From NCBI GenBank assembly GCA_012520135.1, contig JAAYOX010000048.1:1-6313 (forward strand): a stretch of 6,313 nt of DNA, written 5' to 3'. Position numbers and translations under genes: made by a program. Under the pieces are notes generated by a model. That model saw nothing but the letters and a program-made list of their open reading frames with translations, had not been told where the DNA came from and searched no databases. The stretch's first letter is position 1. Each line of letters begins with the position of its first letter. The stretch comes from Clostridia bacterium (GTDB lineage: Bacteria; Bacillota; DULZ01). Shown piece by piece: positions 1-4,500 of this stretch.

Positions 1-33
1 ATGGTCCTTAGGCATTTCAGTAGATATCGCCAT
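1..33 (-). CDS. Possible start of a minus-strand gene running out of the window (partial, 11 codons)
   Basis: On the minus strand an ATG at 33..31 is preceded by a good Shine-Dalgarno sequence (GTAGGAGG, then 7 nt), and the frame stays open to the window edge: MAISTEMPKDH. Eleven residues are too few to assign a family. The main reason to list it is the quality of the ribosome binding site. The caveat is that the same bases may belong to the decayed tyrosine recombinase just upstream on this strand, in which case the RBS-like sequence is fortuitous. No function is proposed. Confidence 0.35.
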   Translation of the reverse strand, partial: MAISTEMPKDH

Positions 34-55
34 TGCGAAGCCTCCTACTATTTCC

Positions 56-262
56 CTAAAGGAACTGCTCCAGATCCTCCAATTTTAGATCCCCTATATA
101 TACGGGGCAATTATACTTTCTTTCCAAAAAAAGCTGTAATGAGGCCAAATCGGACATATAAGACTTAATGGTTTCGCTACTCCGTTCGGTGGTAATCAAA
201 TAATGTTTGTAGGCGATGATGGCCTCTTGCTGTTAAAACCTTTTTTTGTGCCGGTCTATCAT
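56..262 (-). pseudogene. Tyrosine recombinase (phage integrase family) N-terminal fragment, decayed
   Basis: Reading the minus strand from ATG at 262..260 gives MIDRHKKRF, an in-frame TAA (235..233), then about 58 codons open to a TAG at 58..56. The open part contains AIIAYKHYLITTERSSETIK, then SYMSDLASLQLFLERKY, and ends DLKLEDLEQFL. This is the pattern of the SAM-like core-binding domain at the N-terminus of XerC/XerD-type recombinases: a 'YL...ER..S..TI.SY..DL..F..FL' helix pair followed by 'DI..EDLE.FL'. The next in-frame codons, GNSRRLRNGDIY, could be a remnant of the following helix but soon meet TGA and TAA. The catalytic domain (R..H.R..Y) is not in the window. Several of the stops are one C-to-T change from Gln or Arg codons, which fits gradual decay. 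The family match is from the sequence pattern only. A short functional DNA-binding relic is less likely because the open part has no good start codon or ribosome binding site. Confidence 0.6.
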
Positions 263-285
263 TCTAAGTAATAATTTGGTATACT
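257..285 (+). promoter_or_regulatory. Candidate sigma-A promoter with extended -10, upstream of the S8 protease
   Basis: TGGTATACT at 277-285 is an extended -10 (TGn followed by TATACT, 5 of 6 to consensus). The best-spaced -35 (TATCAT, 257-262, 17-nt spacer) is poor, as is often tolerated with an extended -10. Transcription would begin near 291-293, leaving a leader of about 50 nt that contains the GGAGGGGAGG ribosome binding site (323-332). Confidence 0.45.
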
Positions 286-343
286 ATGAATGGTTTTATG
301 TCAGATGCTGGAAGGCAAGGGTGGAGGGGAGGCTGTATAAAGA

Positions 344-1894
344 GTGAGATCTGCAAAGATAATTGTCGCCATACTGGTGGTTGTTGGCTGGCTGGTTGTC
401 TCCGGTGTTCCGGTTACTGCTGCAAATGGGATAGATATTACAAATAATAAGCAATTGGATTTTGTAAGGGAGATAACTGCCGCTGAGGAAAAGATCATGC
501 AGGAAAAGGAAGGACAGATCATAGTTCAGCTTAATAAACCCATGTCGGATACCCGTGTTGCAACTATTTTAAATTTTGACTCAAAGAAAATCAGGGAGCT
601 TGCTCCCGATGTCTACTCTATAGCTGTGGACGAGGGCGATGAGGAGATGCTATTCCGGGAGTTACAGCAAAACGAGGCAGTGCTTTTGGCGGAAAGAAAT
701 TTGCCCAGGAAGCTGCTTTACGAGAGTTTTCCCAATGATCCCTATTACAGGGAACAATGGGGACTGGAATCTATCGGTATATCAAAACTTTGGGAACAAT
801 TGCCTTCGGAACTTGGCCAAGTGACAGTGGCTGTCATTGATTCAGGCGTTGACACCAATCCTTTTCATGAGGATTTGGAAAACAGAATCGATCCTAACGG
901 GTATAATTTCTTACTGGGTTCTACCAACATTTACGATCTAAACGGTCATGGTACGGCTGTTGCAGGCATCATTGCCGCGGTGACAAACAACAATAAAGGA
1001 ATTGCCGGTGTAGCCGGTTTGGCAGATGTGCGTATCCTTCCTTTACAAGTAGTATTTTCCGATGGTAACGTTTATTCCGATGACTTGATAGCGGCCATTA
1101 ATTACGCTGTTGAGCGCAATGTGGATATAATTAATTTAAGTCTGGGAGGATCCCAGTACAGCGAAATTGAAAATAATGTAATCCAAAAAGCGATCCAAAA
1201 GGGAATTACCGTGGTGGCTTCTGCCGGAAATGAGGGGAATATGTCTTATATGTACCCGGCTTCTTATGATGGTGTTATCTCTGTTGGTTCCATAGCAGCT
1301 GACAACAAACGGTCTTATTTTTCGAACTATAATGACAAAATCGATGTAGTTGCACCCGGTGAGCGGTTTATTACTACCGCCAAAAGTAATCTGAATAAGT
1401 ACGATTATTTTAGCGGTACTTCGGCAGCGGCTCCCATGGTAACCGGTGTATTGGCTCTGCTTAAAGCGATAGATCCCTCTCTTACTCCGGAGGATCTGAT
1501 GGGATTGCTGGCGGCAACGTCTCTGGATTTGGGTTTTCCGGGGAAAGATGCTGAACACGGTTTTGGCAAAATAAATCCGTTGGAAGCATTGAAACTGGTA
1601 ATGTCTGAAGAGCAGGAGGAAGGGAACTGGACTGTTCTTCCTAGCCCTCCGGGCAGGGTGCCTGTTAACAAAGCATGGCTGATCCAATTTAATAGGTCCT
1701 TTGCTGAGGATGAAATTGACGGTATTGTCATTGAGAAAGACAACAACTTTATACCTGTGAGTATCCAACTGTTTCCCCAGGAAGGACGGGCCATTGTTAC
1801 TCCGGTAAATACCTATACCTCCCAGGAAGAATACCAGCTGAAAATATTTTTGAACAACTTAAACCGCTACAGGATGAGCTTTTTCACAGAATGA
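344..1894 (+). CDS. Secreted subtilisin-like serine protease (peptidase family S8) with C-terminal SbsA-like Ig domain
   Basis: This 516-residue endopeptidase is exported. The GTG start is chosen because a stop (TAA, 338-340) closes the frame just upstream and GGAGGGGAGG lies 11 nt before it, a slightly long spacing. Residues 1-27 form a Sec signal peptide (hydrophobic core from IIVAILVVV, cleavage near VTAA). Residues about 55-120 resemble an inhibitor-I9-type propeptide. The catalytic domain spans about 135-420: Asp166 in VIDSGVD, His202 in NGHGTAVAG, oxyanion Asn296 in SAGNEG and nucleophile Ser360 in GTSAAAP, so the complete triad is intact. Residues about 428-516 (VPVNKAWLIQFN..., ending YRMSFFTE) look like an SbsA-type Ig domain, common in S8 and S-layer-associated proteins of Clostridia, with a compact end. 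No S-layer homology or LPXTG anchor is seen, so the mature enzyme is probably released or loosely wall-bound. The gene stands alone; its neighbours do not reveal a substrate. Its stop codon lies inside a palindromic repeat (1892-1917). Confidence 0.93.
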   Translation: MRSAKIIVAILVVVGWLVVSGVPVTAANGIDITNNKQLDFVREITAAEEKIMQEKEGQIIVQLNKPMSDTRVATILNFDSKKIRELAPDVYSIAVDEGDEEMLFRELQQNEAVLLAERNLPRKLLYESFPNDPYYREQWGLESIGISKLWEQLPSELGQVTVAVIDSGVDTNPFHEDLENRIDPNGYNFLLGSTNIYDLNGHGTAVAGIIAAVTNNNKGIAGVAGLADVRILPLQVVFSDGNVYSDDLIAAINYAVERNVDIINLSLGGSQYSEIENNVIQKAIQKGITVVASAGNEGNMSYMYPASYDGVISVGSIAADNKRSYFSNYNDKIDVVAPGERFITTAKSNLNKYDYFSGTSAAAPMVTGVLALLKAIDPSLTPEDLMGLLAATSLDLGFPGKDAEHGFGKINPLEALKLVMSEEQEEGNWTVLPSPPGRVPVNKAWLIQFNRSFAEDEIDGIVIEKDNNFIPVSIQLFPQEGRAIVTPVNTYTSQEEYQLKIFLNNLNRYRMSFFTE

Positions 1895-1917
1895 TCCGGG
1901 GCGGTTTGTACGGATCA
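1892..1917 (+). repeat. Palindromic REP-like element, copy A, containing the protease stop codon
   Basis: The element starts with the protease TGA and reads TGATCCGGGG, then CGGTT, TGTA and CGGATCA. The outer arms form a perfect 8-bp inverted repeat (1891-1898 with 1911-1918) around a 12-nt loop. It aligns with copy B at 2887-2915 (other strand) at 23 of 26 bases with one 3-base gap. No T-run follows, so it is not a standard intrinsic terminator. It may protect the mRNA 3' end, or simply be a mobile palindrome. Confidence 0.7.
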
Positions 1918-1940
1918 TATAACTCTTAACCAAGCTCTGG

Positions 1941-1963
1941 AGCCTTTGCTTTCAGGGCTTTTT
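1941..1963 (+). terminator. Candidate rho-independent terminator of the S8 protease transcript
   Basis: AGCCTT (1941-1946) pairs with AGGGCT (1954-1959), including one G-T pair, around a 7-nt loop, and the second arm runs directly into TTTTT (1959-1963). It lies 46 nt past the protease stop, in the expected place between two convergent transcription units. The stem is short. An alternative outer pairing of TGGAGC (1938-1943) with GCTCCA (1968-1973) also exists. The U-run works only for plus-strand transcription. Confidence 0.5.
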
Positions 1964-2080
1964 ATATGCTCCAAAACGAACGGGTAATTAATGTCCTGGT
2001 TGTAGCCAAAGGCATAATAGCAAACCTGCATCTGTGGCACACTATGGGTAAATGAGTCAGGAGGTGTGGAAACAGCAGTG

Positions 2081-2098
2081 CATGATCCAGAAACCATC
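2081..2098 (-). repeat. Degenerate half-copy of the REP-like palindrome, after the ArsC-like gene
   Basis: On the minus strand, beginning 5 nt after the stop codon of the ArsC-like gene, GATGGTTTCT is followed by GGATCATG. This resembles the right half of copies A and B (GGTT..., then GGATCA) with 2-3 bases missing in the middle. The left arm is absent. The match is short, so chance is not excluded; its position directly after a third stop codon is the main support. Confidence 0.3.
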
Positions 2099-2103
2099 AA
2101 ATC

Positions 2104-2466
2104 TTACTCCCGACTAAACAGTTCTTCCCACTCTTTTTCTTTAAAACCAACCAGCACCCTGTTCCCATCGGTTAAGATAGGTCTTTTAATTAGCATACCG
2201 TCTGAGGCAAGATAGTCGTACAATTCGTCTTCCCGGGCGGTTTTAATGATGTCTTTTAGTCCCAGCTCTCTGTATTTGATGCCGCTAGTATTAAACATTT
2301 TTTTTAATTCCAAACCGCTCTTTAGGTGTAAGTCGATAATCTCCTCTTTGGTAGGGGGTTCGTTGACTATATGGCGAGTCTCAAACGGTATTCCTTTCTT
2401 ATTAAGCCAGTCCTTGGCTTTTCTCACCGTAGATCATCTTGGATAATCAAATAATAGCCATGACAC
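2104..2466 (-). CDS. ArsC/Spx-family thioredoxin-fold protein, probable selenoprotein with in-frame TGA (Sec11)
   Basis: Read from GTG at 2466..2464, the product is 120 residues if the TGA at 2436..2434 is decoded as selenocysteine: MSWLLFDYPR-U-STVRKAK, then DWLNKKGIPFETRHIV. This matches the ArsC/Spx/YffB family, whose members start with a beta strand and carry 'YPKCSTCRKA' at the active site; TGA falls exactly on the catalytic Cys codon. The CxxC partner position is Val14, so a one-residue (Sec only) active site is expected. Later hallmarks are present: NTSG, YRELGLKD, SDGMLIKRP with the cis-Pro96 motif, and VGFKEKEW. A start at the downstream GTG (2427) would remove the first strand and active site, and has no ribosome binding site. 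The GTG at 2466 has GGAGG 8 nt upstream and lies one base after the thioesterase stop, so translation is probably coupled. Likely role: thiol/selenol reductase of arsenate-reductase type; RNA-polymerase binding as in Spx is less likely without CxxC. A nonsense-mutated pseudogene is the main alternative. Confidence 0.78.
2404..2420 (-). promoter_or_regulatory. Candidate bacterial SECIS hairpin downstream of the in-frame TGA
   Basis: On the coding (minus) strand AAGCCA (2420..2415) and TGGCTT (2409..2404) form a perfect 6-bp stem closing the loop AGGAC. The stem begins 13 nt and the apical loop 19 nt after the TGA (2436..2434). Published bacterial SECIS descriptions require a small apical loop with a G in its first two positions at roughly 16-37 nt from UGA; the loop here has G as its second and third bases. 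The hairpin lies wholly within the coding frame, as bacterial SECIS elements do. It was found by eye; no folding energy was calculated. Confidence 0.6.
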
Positions 2467-2467
2467 A

Positions 2468-2860
2468 TTAATTCCCTCCTTTAATATACCCGGTACCGGT
2501 AAACCTAGCGATTAGCTCTTTATCTTCATCACGAATATCAACATGGTAGTGGCCCAGCTTCCGGCTGGAGGTTACTTCCCTGGCTTCGGCAGTGAGTATT
2601 TTGCCTTTAGGCGCCTTGAAGTATGAAATTGAGGCGTTAACTGCCAATGTTACCGGGCCTTTGGCGTTGCAAGCCACGGCAAAGACAAAATCGGCTAGGC
2701 CAAAGATCGCGCCTCCGTGGACAACGTCTACGCCGTTGAGATGATGCTCCTTTATTTCCATTTCGGCCAAGGCATACCCCGGGCCGGCTTCCAGTAATTT
2801 AATGCCCAAATGAGCCGCAAACCGGTCGTTAGCAGTATGTTTGGTAATGTCATTATTCAT
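2468..2860 (-). CDS. PaaI/YbgC-like hotdog-fold thioesterase
   Basis: This 130-residue protein has the single hotdog domain of PaaI-type acyl-CoA thioesterases, which hydrolyse aryl- or acyl-CoA in the cytoplasm, often as homotetramers. The hallmark is HLNGVDVVHGGAIFGLADFV: His48-Gly49-Gly50 with Asp57 in the long central helix, the expected catalytic acid of the PaaI group. The central sheet strands follow (TLAVNASISYFKAP, ILTAEAREV, GHYHVDIRDE, LIARFTGTGY). The frame is open upstream to about 3028, over the 3' end of the preceding gene, but ATG 2860..2858 is chosen because AAAGGAG lies 9 nt before it and the length then fits the family; TTG at 2863 is an alternative. It is the middle gene of a minus-strand trio: 52 nt after the stalk-protein gene and one base before the GTG of the selenoprotein candidate, whose ribosome binding site is embedded in its last codons. 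The physiological acyl-CoA cannot be told from sequence. Confidence 0.88.
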   Translation of the reverse strand: MNNDITKHTANDRFAAHLGIKLLEAGPGYALAEMEIKEHHLNGVDVVHGGAIFGLADFVFAVACNAKGPVTLAVNASISYFKAPKGKILTAEAREVTSSRKLGHYHVDIRDEDKELIARFTGTGYIKGGN

Positions 2861-2886
2861 CAATAGGCACTCCTTTCCGAGCAGGG

Positions 2887-2915
2887 TGATCCGGAAGAAC
2901 CGTCCCCCCGGATCA
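2887..2915 (-). repeat. Palindromic REP-like element, copy B, containing the stalk-protein stop codon
   Basis: On the minus strand it reads TGATCCGGGG, GGA, CGGTT, CTTC, CGGATCA. The arms TGATCCGG (2887-2894, plus) and CCGGATCA (2908-2915, plus) are a perfect 8-bp inverted repeat with a 13-nt loop. The first three bases are the stop codon of the upstream gene. It differs from copy A by a 3-base insertion and three substitutions, and lies in the opposite orientation. The core GGGGACGGTTCTT resembles REP-like palindromes that I recall as abundant in some Clostridia genomes; that recollection is not checked. It sits between the first two genes of the operon with no T-run, so it could tune relative expression by stabilising the upstream mRNA. 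Confidence 0.72.
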
Positions 2916-3536
2916 CCAGGTAGACCATTTCCCGATGGGGGCGTCTCCGTTGCCGGGGATATAGATGTAATATTGTACTTGTCCCGGGCTTTCAAATTCC
3001 AGGGTAAAGGTCCGGCGCCATTTGGCATTAAGGTCTTTATCGGCTGTTAAATTGTAGTCTTTTAACACTCCTATGGTCCCATCCGTCAATTGATAAAGCA
3101 GGGTGGGGATAGTGCCAAAGTGAACGTGGGTGCCGCTGATTTCACTTAACTGCAAGTTGACGTATCTGGTGGTTCCCCTGGTAAGATAACTGACACTGTT
3201 AATGGAATATTCGATTCTGTCTATGGTGATTTTCTCCTTGAGACTTTTGGTAGGCAAGTTTTTAACTTCCTCGGCTGTCAAAGAGATACCGGCGGAACCG
3301 GGTACAGCTTGACCGGCTTCCACAAACACCTGTCCATCCCGATAATCCACTTTTGCCCCCATAGCCTCTGATAAATACCTTAATGGTACATATGTAGATC
3401 CTTCAATCAAGATTCCTTCCACCGGTGATTTTTCTCCGTTAAGAAAAATGGGCAGGCGGTCCATGGCAGTAACGGCAGGAGCTGCCAGCAATGCACCTGC
3501 TAAGATCAATGTCAAAGGTAACGCTAGTTTTTTCAT
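2913..3536 (-). CDS. Secreted stalk-domain (copper-amine-oxidase-N1-like) protein of unknown function
   Basis: This 207-residue exported protein starts at ATG 3536..3534 with AGGAG about 8 nt upstream; the frame is open for 22 more codons but those lack a ribosome binding site and would bury the signal peptide. Residues 1-24 are a Sec signal peptide (MKKLALPLTL..., cleavage after AVTA). Residues about 28-73 match the stalk/Cu_amine_oxidN1 module: IFLNG, then STYVPLRYLSEAMGAKVDY and QVFV. Despite the name, this module does not imply copper or oxidase activity; it is a common small beta-rich domain in secreted Firmicutes proteins. Residues about 103-196 are a second beta-rich region (ITIDRIEYSINSV, YVNLQLSEI, RRTFTLEFESP, QYYIYIP) resembling DUF4352-like beta-sandwich domains; this second assignment is an inference. 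There is no cell-wall anchor and no cysteine. It heads the minus-strand trio, upstream of two cytoplasmic enzymes, which is an unusual pairing. Its stop codon is the first codon of palindrome B. Confidence 0.85.
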   Translation of the reverse strand: MKKLALPLTLILAGALLAAPAVTAMDRLPIFLNGEKSPVEGILIEGSTYVPLRYLSEAMGAKVDYRDGQVFVEAGQAVPGSAGISLTAEEVKNLPTKSLKEKITIDRIEYSINSVSYLTRGTTRYVNLQLSEISGTHVHFGTIPTLLYQLTDGTIGVLKDYNLTADKDLNAKWRRTFTLEFESPGQVQYYIYIPGNGDAPIGKWSTW

Positions 3537-3618
3537 GGTTTCATCTCCTATTCCATTAATTTTGACCGTGCGATAAGCAATGAAACGGATCTTCCAGTGC
3601 AACCAGTCTTTGCTTTTA

Positions 3619-3647
3619 ATTATAATAGATTCCGGCCATTAACTGAA
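3619..3647 (-). promoter_or_regulatory. Candidate promoter for the stalk protein - thioesterase - ArsC-like unit
   Basis: On the minus strand a perfect TATAAT (3624..3619) is preceded at 17 nt by TTCAGT (3647..3642), 3 of 6 to the -35 consensus. A better -35 hexamer, TTGACT (3652..3647), overlaps it and would pair with TATTAT at 19 nt. Either gives a leader of about 75 nt before the ATG at 3536. Confidence 0.5.
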
Positions 3648-3693
3648 GTCAATTATTTATATAATTCCAGGAACTTACTGCCTGGTACTTACG

Positions 3694-3715
3694 TCCAATT
3701 AAAAAGGGAATTGGA
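3694..3715. promoter_or_regulatory. Inverted repeat in the divergent control region, possible operator of the ABC operon
   Basis: TCCAATT (3694-3700) and AATTGGA (3709-3715) form a perfect 7-bp inverted repeat separated by AAAAAGGG. It lies 41 nt before the TTG of the ABC ATPase gene. ABC exporters of this class are often controlled by an adjacent or distant TetR, MarR or two-component regulator, so an operator is plausible; an RNA hairpin in the leader is equally possible. No regulator gene is in the window. A second, weaker inverted repeat, CCAGG (3667-3671) with CCTGG (3681-3685), lies just upstream. No convincing plus-strand promoter was found; the only well-formed -10 is TATAAT at 3660-3665 with no good -35. 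Confidence 0.35.
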
Positions 3716-3756
3716 TTCGTACATAGAACTATTAAAGTTGAAAAGGAGGTGATTTT

Positions 3757-4488
3757 TTGCCAATCTTAGAACTAAAAGGGGTTTCCCGCCGCTATAAAAA
3801 CGGGCAGATCACGGTGGAAGCCTTAAAAGAGATAGATTTAACGGTAGAAGAAGGTGAGTTTCTTTCCATTATGGGTCCCTCGGGCTCCGGTAAATCGACC
3901 ATGCTTAATTTGATCGGCTGCTTGGACCGCCCTTCCACGGGAAGCCTGATTTTAAACGGCCGGCATGTGGAAAAGTTAAGTGACAATCGCCTGGCCGACA
4001 TTCGAAACCAATTTATCGGTTTTGTGTTTCAGAGTTTTCACTTGCTTCCTGATTTGGACGCTCAGGCTAATGTAGAATTGCCTTTGATTTACCGGGGTAT
4101 GGGAGCAAAGGAAAGAAGAAAAAGGGCAGTGGAGGCCTTGGAAGCGGTAGGCCTGGGGGAAAGACGTCGTCACCGGCCCTGCCAGCTTTCCGGGGGAGAG
4201 CAGCAGCGGGTAGCCATTGCCAGGGCTTTAGTGGGAGATCCCGCCCTGATCCTGGCCGACGAGCCAACAGGGGCTTTAGATTCTCGCACCGGTAATACCA
4301 TTATGGCTATTTTCCAGCGGCTGAACCGGGATAAAGGGTTGACTATCGTCCAGGTGACCCACGAGCGGGACATTGCATTACACGGTTCCCGGGTGGTTCA
4401 CCTGAAAGACGGGATGATTGAAAACATAGAACAAGTGCCGGAGCCTTTGGTGGCCAGAGAAGAAGAAACTGAAATACCGGTAGCATAG
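3757..4488 (+). CDS. ABC transporter ATP-binding protein, MacB/LolD/YtrE-type
   Basis: This 243-residue cytoplasmic ATPase powers an exporter or mechanotransmitting complex of the MacB (type VII ABC) class. All motifs are present: Walker A GPSGSGKST (40-48), Q-loop at Gln92 in FVFQSFHLLPDL, signature LSGGEQQR (144-151), Walker B LILADEPTG (164-172), D-loop ALDS (173-176) and switch His202 in QVTHE. The FQSFHLLP and ANVELPLIYRG stretches are typical of the MacB/LolD/FtsE group rather than importers. The start is TTG: AAAGGAGGTGAT (3742-3753) is nearly fully complementary to the 16S rRNA 3' end, with GGAGG 7 nt before TTG, and the next residues PILELKGVSRRY align with the family N-terminus. The strong binding site may offset the weak start codon. 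The C-terminus (about 225-243) is an acidic extension. It is the first gene of an operon; the adaptor starts 12 nt later. Confidence 0.95.
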   Translation: MPILELKGVSRRYKNGQITVEALKEIDLTVEEGEFLSIMGPSGSGKSTMLNLIGCLDRPSTGSLILNGRHVEKLSDNRLADIRNQFIGFVFQSFHLLPDLDAQANVELPLIYRGMGAKERRKRAVEALEAVGLGERRRHRPCQLSGGEQQRVAIARALVGDPALILADEPTGALDSRTGNTIMAIFQRLNRDKGLTIVQVTHERDIALHGSRVVHLKDGMIENIEQVPEPLVAREEETEIPVA

Positions 4489-4500
4489 GAGGATTTTATT

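Noticed and set aside
1..168. 55-codon plus-strand open frame (MVLRHFSRYRH...) at the window start
   Set aside because: It is antisense to the recombinase-like reading and shows no motif; the minus-strand reading has clear family character.
1136..1768. 210-codon open frame on the minus strand inside the protease gene
   Set aside because: It lies wholly antisense to the conserved catalytic domain, its product is rich in Arg, His and Ile without recognisable motifs, and it has no independent support.
1891..1918. Palindrome A as the protease terminator
   Set aside because: The stem is good but no U-run follows, and a near-identical copy lies inside the other operon; the hairpin at 1941-1963 with its T-run is the better terminator.
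1915..2100. 61-codon minus-strand open frame in the convergent intergenic region
   Set aside because: It has no ribosome binding site or recognisable motif and overlaps the candidate plus-strand terminator. I also looked for a riboswitch or small RNA here and saw no known pattern.
2104..2427. The ArsC-like gene starting at GTG 2427 as a 107-residue protein
   Set aside because: It has no ribosome binding site, lacks the family's first beta strand and active site, and the same frame upstream encodes exactly those parts across one TGA.
2861..3028. N-terminal extension of the thioesterase (MPNGAGPLPW...)
   Set aside because: It overlaps the stalk-protein gene in another frame, is Pro/Gly-rich without family similarity, and the ATG at 2860 has a proper ribosome binding site and gives the normal family length.
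4067..4373. Minus-strand open frames across the ABC ATPase gene
   Set aside because: They are shadows of a gene with a complete set of ABC motifs on the plus strand.
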